From the NCBI RefSeq assembly GCF_039982735.1, contig NZ_JBDWXV010000011.1, positions 620,001 to 684,000 on the forward strand: a DNA stretch of 64,000 nucleotides, in the 5' to 3' direction. This DNA comes from Saccharospirillum sp039982735 (lineage in GTDB: Bacteria > Pseudomonadota > Gammaproteobacteria > Pseudomonadales > Natronospirillaceae). A program made the translations under genes and the position numbers. The notes beneath the pieces are model-generated. The model was not told the origin of the DNA. It saw nothing but the letters and a program-made list of their open reading frames with translations, and searched no databases. This document shows, one piece after another, positions 52,617-62,672 of the stretch (position 1 is its first letter; each line of letters begins with the position of its first letter).

Positions 52617-53327
52617 TCACTCCCTCTGTTCAAATGGTTGCAGACCGCCCGTGTCTGCCATAAACGCCGGTCGCAACTTGAGCAACTGGCTTTCCAGTGA
52701 ATAGGACACGCTGGAGGATAGCGTGAAAAAGCTGAGTAAAGCTTTCAGGTTTGAATCGCCCTCACAGGCTGTGTGAACTCTCTGCCACAACGCCTGATTC
52801 ACCATCTGCAGCTCCCGGTTCAGCGAGACAAGCCCCTCCAGATCCCAGTCGCCTTCCTGCCCATCGTGGCTCTTGTAGTACTGCCGCAGCAGGTAGGTCC
52901 CTACGGCACGGAAGATGAACTCCTCCTGTGTGGCAAAGGGCAAATGGGTAAAGGCCATGGGTTTCAGGTTTTTCAGAATCGGACACTGGCTATTAGCCAT
53001 TACCAGGCCCATCAGAGACCGCAACCCCTCTTCCAGCCCGGTGCTTTTCCGATACTGTCGCTCCTGAGTAGTCACCACAATGTCCGCTTTCTTGAACCCG
53101 GGCAAACTGCGAAAGTCTTCTACAATGGGCTGCATATCAACCGCCGCCGGGCAATACTCAACGTCTTTCTTGGATAACGGACAGTTTGAACACTGACAAT
53201 AGTCCAGCCGGGTCCAGGCGGCATTGTTGCGGACGCCGGGGTCGGGTTCCCTGTCCCGCGATGCCTGTGTCTCGACGACCAGCTGGGTCCCGTCTTCCGG
53301 GAAATTAAACTCGTATCGAATACTCAT
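52617..53327 (-). CDS. Cys-cluster conserved hypothetical protein, possibly DUF6901
   Basis: 236 residues, no signal peptide. The clearest feature is WTRLDYCQCSNCPLSKKDVE followed by another Cys within ten residues (about residues 39-60). These four cysteines could bind a metal, and the pattern recalls the DUF6901 group; that assignment is from memory. The rest is mainly helical. It is co-directional and nearly abutting the gene at 52113. Function unknown. Confidence 0.6.
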   Translation of the reverse strand: MSIRYEFNFPEDGTQLVVETQASRDREPDPGVRNNAAWTRLDYCQCSNCPLSKKDVEYCPAAVDMQPIVEDFRSLPGFKKADIVVTTQERQYRKSTGLEEGLRSLMGLVMANSQCPILKNLKPMAFTHLPFATQEEFIFRAVGTYLLRQYYKSHDGQEGDWDLEGLVSLNRELQMVNQALWQRVHTACEGDSNLKALLSFFTLSSSVSYSLESQLLKLRPAFMADTGGLQPFEQRE

Positions 53328-53402
53328 TGACGGCGTCCTGTTTCCATCACGATGCAGATAAGGTGCGCAGACCGGCAGCTGTCCTGCCGGCCCTGCCTGT
53401 TT

Positions 53403-55304
53403 TTAACCCTGTTTTTCTTCCAGTTCAGCCCAGCGTTCGAATCGTGCTTCCAGAGACTGCTGAGCCCTGGTTAGTGCCTGCAATACCGGCTGGGTCTTGT
53501 CGGAAGGTTGCTCATAAAACCCGGGTTGGTTGAGCTCCTGCTCCAGCCGGGCAATCTCCTGTTCCAGCGTTTCAATATCGGCCGGTAACTGATCAAACTC
53601 CCGCTGATCCTTGAACGAAAGCTTTTTCGCAGGCTTCGACGCCGGTTTGGCTGGTGTAGCGGCCGGTTCTTTCTCCTTTTGCCCGGGCGCGGCCTTTGGT
53701 GTCTGCTGGCTGGTATCCGGCCATTGGCCGCCCTGCATCTTCCAGTCTTCATAACCCCCAGCGTATTGACGCAGGGCACCATTGCCTTCAAACGCCCAGG
53801 TTCGGGTCGCCAGCTGATCGATGAAATACCGGTCGTGACTTACGAGCAACAAGGTCCCATCAAATTCACTGAGCCGGTCAACCAGCATTTCCAGCGTTTC
53901 TATATCCAGATCGTTGGTCGGTTCATCGAGTACCAGAAAGTTGGCCGGCTGACTGAACAACCGAGCCAGCAACAGACGGTTGGTTTCCCCGCCCGACAAT
54001 TGCTTCACCTTCATGCGGGCCCGTTCCGGAGCAAACAGAAAGTCTTCCAGATAGCTGATCACGTGACGCCGGCGTCCACCCAGCTCCAGAAATTCACGCC
54101 CCTCTGCAACGGCGTCCATCACCGTTTTCTCCGGGTCCATTCGTGCCCGGGCCTGATCGAAATAGGCCACTTCCAGCTTGGTACCCTGCTCTACCACGCC
54201 CTGAGTCGGCTTGATCTGTTGCAGCATCAGTTGGATCAGGGTGCTTTTGCCGATCCCGTTCGGGCCCAGCAAGGCAATGCGGTCCCCGCGATTGATCAGG
54301 CCCGTAAACTTGTCGATCAGCAGGTTATCACCGTAGCCAAAAGTGACATGTTCAAGTACGACAACCTGTTTGCCACTGCGATCGGCCGCTTCGATTTCAA
54401 AGTCGCTCTGGCCGGTCTGGCCACGCCGCTGGCTGACCTCCTTGCGCAATGCCTGCAATGCCCTAACACGGCCTTCGTTACGGGTACGCCGCGCCTTGAT
54501 GCCCTGGCGGATCCACACTTCTTCATCCGCCAGCTTTTTATCCATATGGCGACGATGAATCTCTTCTTCGGCCAAACGGGCATCCTTGGCTTCCAGATAG
54601 GCATCGTAAGGCGCCGGAAAGGTATTCAGGTGCCCCCGGTCCAACTCGACAATACGGGTGGCCACCCGATCGATGAAACGCCGATCGTGCGACACAAAGA
54701 CAATGGCGCCCGGATAATCGAGCAGAAAACCTTCAAGCCATTCCACCATGGCGATATCGAGGTGGTTGGTCGGTTCGTCGAGAATCAGAATATCAGGCCG
54801 GCTGATCAGCGCCCGAGCCAGCAGCACCCGACGACGCCAGCCGCCGGAGAGTGTTTTAAAAGCAACATCGCCATCCAGTTTCAACCGGGTCAGCACGGCG
54901 GCCAGGGTCGCGTGTATTTGCCAGCCATCACCGAGTTCGATCGTGTGTTGCAACGACTCCAGGCGCGACAGATTCGGGTCAGGCTGCAGGCTTTCATGAT
55001 CGTAAGCCGCAAGCGCACGCCCCAGCTCACCCAGGCCTTCAAGCACCACTTCACTGACCAGCCGGTCATCTCCTTCGGGAAGGTCTTGTTGCAATTGCGC
55101 GAGGGTGACACCCTGGCGAACCCGAATCTGGCCGTCGTCGGGGGTGCGCTGCCCGTTCAGCAAACTTAACAGCGTCGATTTACCGGCACCATTCTTGCCT
55201 ACCAGACAAAGGCGCTCACCAGGCTCTATAATTAGCGACGCCTCATCAAGCAACGGCGCAGCGCCCAGCGCAAAGGTGACGCGGTCAAACACAACCAGAC
55301 TCAT
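53403..55304 (-). CDS. uup: ABC-F ATPase Uup
   Basis: 633 residues. Two ABC cassettes in one chain: Walker A GKNGAGKSTLLSLL (about 36) and GPNGIGKSTLIQLM (about 346); signatures LSGGWRRRVLLARAL and LSGGETNRLLLARL. There are no membrane helices. The C-terminal ~60 residues (IETLEQEIARLEQEL...) form the Uup coiled-coil, DNA-binding in E. coli, after a Lys/Pro/Ala-rich linker. Uup acts in ribosome and replication-intermediate handling. It is divergent from the RND operon. Confidence 0.95.
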   Translation of the reverse strand: MSLVVFDRVTFALGAAPLLDEASLIIEPGERLCLVGKNGAGKSTLLSLLNGQRTPDDGQIRVRQGVTLAQLQQDLPEGDDRLVSEVVLEGLGELGRALAAYDHESLQPDPNLSRLESLQHTIELGDGWQIHATLAAVLTRLKLDGDVAFKTLSGGWRRRVLLARALISRPDILILDEPTNHLDIAMVEWLEGFLLDYPGAIVFVSHDRRFIDRVATRIVELDRGHLNTFPAPYDAYLEAKDARLAEEEIHRRHMDKKLADEEVWIRQGIKARRTRNEGRVRALQALRKEVSQRRGQTGQSDFEIEAADRSGKQVVVLEHVTFGYGDNLLIDKFTGLINRGDRIALLGPNGIGKSTLIQLMLQQIKPTQGVVEQGTKLEVAYFDQARARMDPEKTVMDAVAEGREFLELGGRRRHVISYLEDFLFAPERARMKVKQLSGGETNRLLLARLFSQPANFLVLDEPTNDLDIETLEMLVDRLSEFDGTLLLVSHDRYFIDQLATRTWAFEGNGALRQYAGGYEDWKMQGGQWPDTSQQTPKAAPGQKEKEPAATPAKPASKPAKKLSFKDQREFDQLPADIETLEQEIARLEQELNQPGFYEQPSDKTQPVLQALTRAQQSLEARFERWAELEEKQG

Positions 55305-55428
55305 TCATGATCCTTATTAATAGTAGGGACGTAGAGTAGCGCGCAGGCGGTGCCGACTTACTTTTGGCACTGTCAGGGCGCTAGACACTCTTCTATGGTG
55401 GGCGAGATTTTCCCAGAGGTATACATTC

Positions 55429-56523
55429 GTGGCAAAACATATTCCAACCGGCCCTATTATCGCAGTTCTGATGGTGATTGGCGCGGGGGCTTGGCTTTAT
55501 ACCGGCAACAGTGACGAGGTAGCGGCCGAAACACCAGAAGAATCACCGGCAGAGCGCAGCCTGGTGCCCAAAGTACAGGCAACGGTGCTGAACGAATCGT
55601 CGGTTCGCCGGACTCTGGAACTCAATGGCGTAACACAACCAGCCAGAACTGTGTCGGTCACCAGCGAAGCGACGGGTCGTGTTGTTGAAGTGCTCAAATC
55701 CAAAGGTGAGCGGGTAGCGGCGAATGAAGTCATCGCCCGGCTCGATCCTCAGGATCTTGAAGCCCGGTTGCGCCAGGCAAGAGCCTATCAGGAGCAAACC
55801 CGCCTTGAGTACGAAGGCGCCCAGCGTTTGCGCAATGAAGGGCTGCAAAACCGGGCTCAGGCCGCTGCCGCCCTGACCCAGTATGAACAGGCCCGGGCCG
55901 AGCTCGACTCTCTGGAACGCTCATTGGCAAACACCTCGATCCGGGCGCCCTTTGCCGGCGTGATGGACAGCAGTGCGATCGAGATTGGTACCTATGTTCG
56001 CCCGGGCGATGCCATCGCTGAACTCTATGATTTCTCGGAACTGAAAGTCATCGGCAATGTTCCTGAAGCCGATGTTGGCCCGTTGCGTCTTGGCCAACAG
56101 GCCAGCGTGACCTTGCTGACCGGCGAGACTATGAATGGAACCATCGATTACATCGGCGCCGTTGCCAACCCGGCGACCCGTACTTTCGAAGTCGAAATTG
56201 TGGTTGAAGACAGCCCCAAGCAAGTAGCAGGCGCCACCGCAACCGCCGTTGTTCAGCTTGACCAGCTACCAGGTCACTACATCAGCCCCGCTCTGCTCAA
56301 CATTAATGAGGCCGGCAAACTGGGGGTGAAGACACTCACCGAGGACGATACCGTGCAATTCAGTGAGCTGACCATCATTCGCTCCGATACCGGCGGTGTC
56401 TGGGTGTCCGGCATTCCGGATCAGGCCCGGCTAATCGTCGTTGGTCAGGGGTTCGTTAATACTGGTGAAGCAGTCGACCCAATTATGGTCGAGCAGGAAG
56501 ACAATCTGGCTGCGGGCCTGTAA
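55429..56523 (+). CDS. RND efflux periplasmic adaptor (MFP) subunit
   Basis: 364 residues, starting at GTG 55429. An N-terminal anchor helix (about 7-23, IIAVLMVIGAGAWLY) has no lipobox Cys. It is followed by the barrel-sandwich (VTSEATGRVVEVLKSKGERV), an alpha-hairpin coiled coil (about 100-165) and the beta-barrel (about 190-265, RLGQQASVTLLTGE). It links the inner-membrane pump encoded 12 bases downstream to an outer-membrane channel encoded elsewhere. The substrate is not deducible. Confidence 0.93.
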   Translation: MAKHIPTGPIIAVLMVIGAGAWLYTGNSDEVAAETPEESPAERSLVPKVQATVLNESSVRRTLELNGVTQPARTVSVTSEATGRVVEVLKSKGERVAANEVIARLDPQDLEARLRQARAYQEQTRLEYEGAQRLRNEGLQNRAQAAAALTQYEQARAELDSLERSLANTSIRAPFAGVMDSSAIEIGTYVRPGDAIAELYDFSELKVIGNVPEADVGPLRLGQQASVTLLTGETMNGTIDYIGAVANPATRTFEVEIVVEDSPKQVAGATATAVVQLDQLPGHYISPALLNINEAGKLGVKTLTEDDTVQFSELTIIRSDTGGVWVSGIPDQARLIVVGQGFVNTGEAVDPIMVEQEDNLAAGL

Positions 56524-56535
56524 CAGGAGAACACC

Positions 56536-59500
56536 ATGCTCAGCATCATCCACGCAGCGCTGAACCGGGTTCGGACCGTTCTGCTGTTCTTTGCCCTGAT
56601 TTTCATTGCCGGGCTGGTTGCTTTGCAAACCATCCCGAAAGAAGCGTCACCCGATATTACCATTCCCTATGTTTACGTCGGCACTGGCCTGGAGGGGATT
56701 TCTCCTGAAGATGCCGATCGACTGCTCGTGCGTCCACTCGAGCAAGAGCTCCAGGGTCTGGAAGGCATGAAAGAACTGGTGAGTACCGCCAGTGAAGGGC
56801 GTGCCACCCTAACCCTAGAGTTTGATATCGGCGTTGATATCGACGAAGCGCTGACCGACGTTCGCGACCGCATCGACAAAGCAAAAAACAACCTACCCGG
56901 TGAAGCCGACGATCCGTCCGTGCAGGAGATCAACTTGTCCCTGTTTCCGGTCATCAACGTGTCTCTGTCCGGCGATGTCGACGAGCGCGTCCTGTTCAGT
57001 GTCGCGGAAGACCTCAAAGACCGTATTGAAGCGGTTCGTGGTGTCCTTGAGTCCCCGATCAGTGGCAAGCGCGAGGAAGTCGCCGAAATAATCATCGATC
57101 CGGCACTGATGGCTAGCTACAACATTTCACACGGTGAGCTGGCTCAACTGGTGAGTCGCAACAATCAGCTGATTGCAGCGGGCAACCTTGACACGGGTGC
57201 CGGTCGGTTCTCGGTTAAGGTCCCTGGACTGATCGAGAGCGAAGAAGACATCCTCAACCTGCCCGTCAAAGTTGACGGCGACACAGTAGTCCGGTTCCGG
57301 GACATCGCTGTTGGACAGAGAACCTATAAAGACGCCGATAACATCTCCCGCGTCAACGGCCAGCCGGCCGTTACGCTGGAGGTCACCAAGCGCGCAGGCG
57401 AAAACATCATCGACACCATTGCGCAGGTTAAGACGGTCATTGACGAAGTCCGACCAAACTGGCCTGCAGACATTCAGGTAACCTACACGCAGGACCAGTC
57501 GGTGGAGGTTATTCAGCAGCTCGATGACCTATTCAACTCGGTCTTGCTGGCTACGCTACTGGTGTTTGTCGTGATTGTGTGGGCATTGGGTGTGCGCAGC
57601 GCCATTCTGGTTGGCCTCGCCATACCATCCAGCTTTCTTGCGGCCATACTGGTGCTGAATATGCTGGGGATTACGCTTAACATTGTGGTTTTGTTCGCCC
57701 TGATTCTCAGCGTCGGCATGTTGGTCGATGGCGCCATTGTGGTGACCGAGTACGCCGACCGGCGCATGTCGGAAGGGTCCAATCGTCGCAGTGCTTACCG
57801 AGAAGCGGCAACCCGAATGGCTTGGCCGATCACAGCCTCGACCGCGACCACCCTTGCGGTGTTTATGCCTTTGCTGTTTTGGCCGGGCATTGCCGGCGAA
57901 TTCATGGGGTTTTTGCCCAAAACTGTCCTGATTACGCTCACCGCCTCCCTGGTGATGGCATTGATTGCTGTCCCTGCGTTTGGAACGCTGATAGGCAAGC
58001 CGGCCCGAGTATCGGAAAGCAAGCGACTGGCAATGGATGCCATTGACCATGGCAAACTGGACGACATTCGCGGCGGGCTAGGTGTGTATATCCGGTTTCT
58101 GAAACCTTTACTGATTCGCCCCTGGCTTGCCCTGCTGCTCATTGCGGTCATCATCGGGGTCATAATTGCCCTGTTTTCCGCACGTTCGACCAATGTTGAA
58201 TTTTTCCCCGAAGTTGATTCCAACTTTGGCAGCCTCGTAGTGCGGGCTCGCGGTAATCTGTCTCTGCAAGAGCGCAATGCGCTGGTTCGACAGGTTGAAG
58301 AACGGCTGGTCGATCAAAGTGCTATCAAAACAGTTACCTCTAAAGTAACTGCCGTGCCACTGCGTGATTATGCAGAAGACGCTGTCGGTGTGTTGATGCT
58401 TGAATTCGTTGACTGGACACTCCGGCCTGGTTCCGAAACCGTCATGAATAACGCGGTGGCGGTGGCGTCGGACATTCCTGGTATCATTGTGGAATCCCAG
58501 CAAGCCCAGATGGGTCCTACCACCGGCATCGACATCCAACTGCAATTTTTCTCCGATAACATCGAGGCGCTGTATGCAACAGTCGATCAGGTGGTCAACC
58601 AGATTCGGCAGAATGACAGCATCCACGACGTCAGTGACAATCGCCCATTACCTGGTCTGGAATGGCTGGTTCAGGTTGATCGTGAACAGGCCAGTCGCTT
58701 TGGCGTGGATCTGGGCACAGTAGGTTCTTCAATTCAGATGATCACCAATGGCCTGAACGTGGGCAGCTATCGTCCAAATGATGCCGATGACGAACTGGAT
58801 ATCCGCATCCGCTACCCCTTTGATGGTCGTGAACTAGATCAAATCGACCGTTTGACGGTGACGTCCCGCGGAGAGCAGGTACCGATCAGCAACTTCATTA
58901 CCCGGACAGCCCAGAATAAGCAGGGTGATATCTTTCGCACCGACGGCAAGCTGACGCTCAATATCGAGGCGAATGTTAACCCGGGCGTTCCGGTCGGTTC
59001 GGCCATTGCAGCCATCGAGGAGCAACTTGAAGCGGCCTATTCGTCGGGTGAACTGCCGTCCGCTGTCTCCTACCGCTTCGTGGGTGATCAGGAAGAACAG
59101 GCCGAGACAATGACCTTTCTCGGCAATGCCTTTGGTGTGGCAATCTTCATCATGATCATCATCCTGGTAACGCAGTTCAACAGCTTTATGCAAACGGCGT
59201 TGATACTGACCGCTATTCTGCTGTCGACGGTGGGTGTGATGGTCGGGATCATCATTACCGGCTCAAGCTTTGGTGTGGTGATGAGCGGGGTCGGTATCAT
59301 CGCCCTGGCGGGGATTGTCGTGAACAACAACATCGTTCTGATTGATACCTACAATCTGATCCGCTCTCAGGGTGTACCTCCCATCGATGCAGCGCTGACT
59401 ACCTGCGCCCAGCGTTTACGCCCGGTATTGCTGACCACCATCACCACCATTCTGGGTCTGCTGCCGATGGTGTACCAGCTAACCATCGACCTGTTCGACC

Positions 59501-59724
59501 GCCAATGGTCGGTTGGTGCGCCGTCGTCACAATGGTGGACTCAATTGTCGACCACTATTGCCGGCGGGCTAATCTTTGCGACCATCCTGACGCTGATTTT
59601 CACGCCCGCCATGCTAATACTGATTGAACAGGCACGAGGCTTCGGTGGCACCTTGAAACAGGTTCTGGGCCGGCTATCGCCATTCTCCCGGCGAAGAGCC
59701 AAAGTGCGCGAATCCGACGCCTGA
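56536..59724 (+). CDS. RND efflux permease, AcrB superfamily
   Basis: 1062 residues with 12 predicted membrane helices and two large periplasmic domains. It begins MLSIIHAALNRVRTVLLFF. In helix 4 the AcrB proton-relay pair Asp-Asp is Asp-Gly (MLVDGAIVVTEY, Asp about 398), and in helix 10 the AcrB Lys position is Asn (IVVNNNIVLIDTY). Both are seen in some RND subgroups, so proton coupling probably uses other residues. It forms an operon with the MFP gene. No outer-membrane factor is encoded with it, so it may share a TolC-like channel. Confidence 0.94.
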   Translation: MLSIIHAALNRVRTVLLFFALIFIAGLVALQTIPKEASPDITIPYVYVGTGLEGISPEDADRLLVRPLEQELQGLEGMKELVSTASEGRATLTLEFDIGVDIDEALTDVRDRIDKAKNNLPGEADDPSVQEINLSLFPVINVSLSGDVDERVLFSVAEDLKDRIEAVRGVLESPISGKREEVAEIIIDPALMASYNISHGELAQLVSRNNQLIAAGNLDTGAGRFSVKVPGLIESEEDILNLPVKVDGDTVVRFRDIAVGQRTYKDADNISRVNGQPAVTLEVTKRAGENIIDTIAQVKTVIDEVRPNWPADIQVTYTQDQSVEVIQQLDDLFNSVLLATLLVFVVIVWALGVRSAILVGLAIPSSFLAAILVLNMLGITLNIVVLFALILSVGMLVDGAIVVTEYADRRMSEGSNRRSAYREAATRMAWPITASTATTLAVFMPLLFWPGIAGEFMGFLPKTVLITLTASLVMALIAVPAFGTLIGKPARVSESKRLAMDAIDHGKLDDIRGGLGVYIRFLKPLLIRPWLALLLIAVIIGVIIALFSARSTNVEFFPEVDSNFGSLVVRARGNLSLQERNALVRQVEERLVDQSAIKTVTSKVTAVPLRDYAEDAVGVLMLEFVDWTLRPGSETVMNNAVAVASDIPGIIVESQQAQMGPTTGIDIQLQFFSDNIEALYATVDQVVNQIRQNDSIHDVSDNRPLPGLEWLVQVDREQASRFGVDLGTVGSSIQMITNGLNVGSYRPNDADDELDIRIRYPFDGRELDQIDRLTVTSRGEQVPISNFITRTAQNKQGDIFRTDGKLTLNIEANVNPGVPVGSAIAAIEEQLEAAYSSGELPSAVSYRFVGDQEEQAETMTFLGNAFGVAIFIMIIILVTQFNSFMQTALILTAILLSTVGVMVGIIITGSSFGVVMSGVGIIALAGIVVNNNIVLIDTYNLIRSQGVPPIDAALTTCAQRLRPVLLTTITTILGLLPMVYQLTIDLFDRQWSVGAPSSQWWTQLSTTIAGGLIFATILTLIFTPAMLILIEQARGFGGTLKQVLGRLSPFSRRRAKVRESDA

Positions 59725-59740
59725 TCCAACAAGGCACCCA

Positions 59741-59766
59741 ACCCCGGCACTGGCCGGGGTTTTTTT
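59741..59766 (+). terminator. Terminator of the RND operon
   Basis: ACCCCGGC/GCCGGGGT is an eight-base stem with a four-base loop, followed by six T's, about 17 bases after the RND stop. Confidence 0.9.
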
Positions 59767-59894
59767 ATTCAGCGTTCTTACCCTCCTTTACACTCTACGC
59801 CTTGCGTTACCCGAGCGTTTGTTTAGCCTTTAGAAGCAAGGTGTCAATGCGTTCAGGCCCTCCCGGCTCATCCTCTTTAAAGGCGATTCATCGC

Positions 59895-61814
59895 ATGCGA
59901 AACGGGTTTTATTGCATACTGATTATCGGATTCAGTCTGGCGCACGGGTCTCAAGCCCACGCCGAAACCGACCTTGCCGACTTGGCCCGTGACTACACTG
60001 CCTGGCTGAATCAGATCGAGAACAACGCTTTCACCTTCGAGCAATTGCGAGACCGCGAAGATCATCCCCTCTACCCTCACCTGGCCACTCACTGGGTAGA
60101 GCACAACCTTGAGCGTACCGATACGGCCTGGTTTCAGGCCTTTCTGGCAACGCCCGAGCATCAGCCAGCCGCCTGGACAACCCGCAGCGCCTGGTCGAAT
60201 GAACTGGCTCGGCGCGAAGCCTGGTCCCCTTACCTAAATTATCTGGCCGCCAGTGACAGCGCAGGAGCCGATTGCCAGCCATTACGCGCACGGGAAGCGC
60301 TGGGGGAAACCATCCCGATTGAGGAAATCAAATCAACCTGGCTCGTTGGCCGCGGCCTGGCCGATGCCTGCAGTCCCTACCTGGACCGCCTGAGCGGGCT
60401 CGACGAGTTCAACGACCTGGTCTGGCAGCGTCAGTTACTGGCGTTTTCTGCTCGCAGCGGCAGCCTGATCCACTACCTGAATACCCGATATACCGAGCCT
60501 GAATGGCAAACGCGCGGTGACTGGCTGGTCGAGGTCTACAACGACCCGACGCGCATTGCCTCCCAGTTCTACCACCCGGACAAAGCCTGGCATCGTGAGC
60601 TGGCACTGGCAGCGGTAGACCGTATGGCCTATCTGAAGCCAGAGAACACGTCGAACCTCTGGGTCGCCCTGATTCGCAGCACCCCGTCTTTCACCCAGGC
60701 GCAGGTGCGGGAAGTGTCCGAACATCTGGGCATTGCCATGGCGAAGCTGGCATTGCCCCAGGCCGATTATTGGCTGGCCATTGCCGACCCGGAGCGCCAG
60801 TCCAACGAGGTGCAACACTGGCGGTTGCAACTGGCACTGGTCAGAAACGACTGGCCAGGGGTGCTGGACCTGTACGAAGCATTGCCCGACTCCCTCAAAT
60901 ACCGCGACCAGTGGCAATACTGGTCCGCTGAAGCGCTGTATCACAACGACGAAAAGGCGGCTGCCCGAACTCGCTTGGAAGCCGTGTCGCAACAACGATC
61001 CTATTATGGTTTTCTGGCAGCCAGTCACCTGGGTCGTCCAGCCGCCCTGAATCCGGCAAATAGCCTGCGGCTTGATGATATTGAACGGGCGTTGTCACAG
61101 CGTGCAGCATTACAGCGCGCTCGCCTGTTGTTTATGGCGGGTGATCTCGAACGCGCGCAAATTGAATGGAACCTGGATGTAAGACCTCTGTCGGCCGAGC
61201 AACAGTTTGCAGCTGCCCACCTCGCGGCCGAATGGCAGTGGTATCACAAGGCATCGCAAACAGTCGGCTGGAGCGGCCGCTTTGACGAGCTGGATCTGCG
61301 CTACCCAACCCCCTGGAACGACCTGGTCACGCAAGTCTCGGAACAGCATCAGGTGCCGCCCTATTGGATTTACGGGGTCATTCGTCAGGAGAGTGGCTAT
61401 ATGACCCGGGCGGTGTCGTCGGCAGGCGCTATGGGGTTAATGCAACTGATGCCCTACACCGCCCAGCATTTATCGGATACGGATGGCCTGGGGCTGACCA
61501 CCGACTCTGACATCACGGAACCGTTAATCAATCTGGATCTTGGCGCCCGCTACCTGGCCCGCATGATGGCCCGCTACGACAACCCCGTCTACGCAACGGC
61601 TGCCTATAACGCAGGGCCATCCCGGGTAGACCGGTGGAAGGAGCGCTACCCCAGTGATCTGAGCGTCTGGATCGAATCGATCCCCTTCGACGAAACCCGT
61701 GGCTACGTCAAATCGGTTCTGACCTACGCCCAGATCTATGCCAACCGGGACCAGATCGACTGGACACTGGCGCAATGGCTACAACCGGACCAGGTCGCGG
61801 ATCTCGACGATTAA
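59895..61814 (+). CDS. slt: Soluble lytic murein transglycosylase Slt
   Basis: 639 residues from the ATG at 59895. The signal peptide is FYCILIIGFSLAHGSQAHA, with cleavage before ETD. The N-terminal ~450 residues form the helical U/L superhelix; the C-terminal catalytic domain starts at PPYWIYGVIRQESGYMTRAV (catalytic Glu), then SSAGAMGLMQLMPYTAQ and TAAYNAGPSRVDRWKE. It cuts murein to 1,6-anhydro products in the periplasm. An upstream ATG at 59802 would bury the signal. It ends on a shared TTAA with the convergent MOSC gene. Confidence 0.95.
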   Translation: MRNGFYCILIIGFSLAHGSQAHAETDLADLARDYTAWLNQIENNAFTFEQLRDREDHPLYPHLATHWVEHNLERTDTAWFQAFLATPEHQPAAWTTRSAWSNELARREAWSPYLNYLAASDSAGADCQPLRAREALGETIPIEEIKSTWLVGRGLADACSPYLDRLSGLDEFNDLVWQRQLLAFSARSGSLIHYLNTRYTEPEWQTRGDWLVEVYNDPTRIASQFYHPDKAWHRELALAAVDRMAYLKPENTSNLWVALIRSTPSFTQAQVREVSEHLGIAMAKLALPQADYWLAIADPERQSNEVQHWRLQLALVRNDWPGVLDLYEALPDSLKYRDQWQYWSAEALYHNDEKAAARTRLEAVSQQRSYYGFLAASHLGRPAALNPANSLRLDDIERALSQRAALQRARLLFMAGDLERAQIEWNLDVRPLSAEQQFAAAHLAAEWQWYHKASQTVGWSGRFDELDLRYPTPWNDLVTQVSEQHQVPPYWIYGVIRQESGYMTRAVSSAGAMGLMQLMPYTAQHLSDTDGLGLTTDSDITEPLINLDLGARYLARMMARYDNPVYATAAYNAGPSRVDRWKERYPSDLSVWIESIPFDETRGYVKSVLTYAQIYANRDQIDWTLAQWLQPDQVADLDD

Positions 61815-62623
61815 TTCGACACCCAATCTCCGCGATCCCCGGTACGCAGTTTGGTCACGCCGCGGCTTACCGCGTTAACACCAAAGACGGTACGGCCATC
61901 GAAGCGACAGGCTGACTTCAGCAATGACGCTGTCGCTTTCTCAAAGGTTCCGGTCTCCGGATCTATCGATGGAATGTTGCAACGTTCACACACCTTCAGC
62001 AAGGCCAGCGTGCCCTCGCCAAGGTGCCACTCGCCAAGAGCAAGCTCCTCACCCGCCGGCAGGCCGTCAACCACCACATTGGGTCTGAAACGGCGCTGTT
62101 CGAGACTCAGGCCCGTGGTGTTAACCAGCTCGTCTAGACTGGCCTGATTGCACACCAGCAACGGATACCCATCGGCAAAGCCCACGCGCTCGTCATCACT
62201 GGCCTGTGCATCGGGAACCCGACGCTCACTGGCGTCGCCCAGCCAAACCAGTCGCACGGGCATACCCAGCTGTTCAGAAAACCATTCAGAGGCTGTGGTG
62301 TCTACTTCATAGCCGGTCAATTCATCCTTCCAGACGGTAACCGTGATTTCAGGATACGTCTGCGACGATTGAGGGACAGGTAACAGGAGGGTGTGACCTT
62401 TGGGTGAGGTAATCTGAATGCGACCATCAACCTGAGCCAGCCGATACAACGCCATCAACATCTGACTGCGCTGGGTAACAAACCGGCCACGCTCATCGAC
62501 CAGCATCCAGCGGCGATCCCCGACCGGGCCGTTGTTATCAAAACTGAGGGAATCTACCTGAAGACCGGCCAACGATTTGACCGGGTAAACCCAAAGCTCC
62601 CTGACTGACACCTGATAAGACAT
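61811..62623 (-). CDS. MOSC-domain protein, YcbX type
   Basis: 270 residues from the ATG at 62623, which has GGGGGAG ideally placed; an earlier ATG overlaps that site. The N-terminal MOSC_N beta-barrel begins LWVYPVKSLAGLQVDSLSFD. The C-terminal MOSC domain carries the conserved Cys in LKVCERCNIPSIDPETG (about 208-225). MOSC proteins bind the molybdenum cofactor and transfer sulfur or reduce N-hydroxylated compounds (E. coli YcbX). A 2Fe-2S domain, present in YcbX, is absent, so electrons must come from a partner. Its stop overlaps that of slt. Confidence 0.85.
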   Translation of the reverse strand: MSYQVSVRELWVYPVKSLAGLQVDSLSFDNNGPVGDRRWMLVDERGRFVTQRSQMLMALYRLAQVDGRIQITSPKGHTLLLPVPQSSQTYPEITVTVWKDELTGYEVDTTASEWFSEQLGMPVRLVWLGDASERRVPDAQASDDERVGFADGYPLLVCNQASLDELVNTTGLSLEQRRFRPNVVVDGLPAGEELALGEWHLGEGTLALLKVCERCNIPSIDPETGTFEKATASLLKSACRFDGRTVFGVNAVSRGVTKLRTGDRGDWVSN

Positions 62624-62672
62624 GCATTGTGCTCCCCCCGACATTGAGTCGGCTATTGGAGCAGAGACGGCC

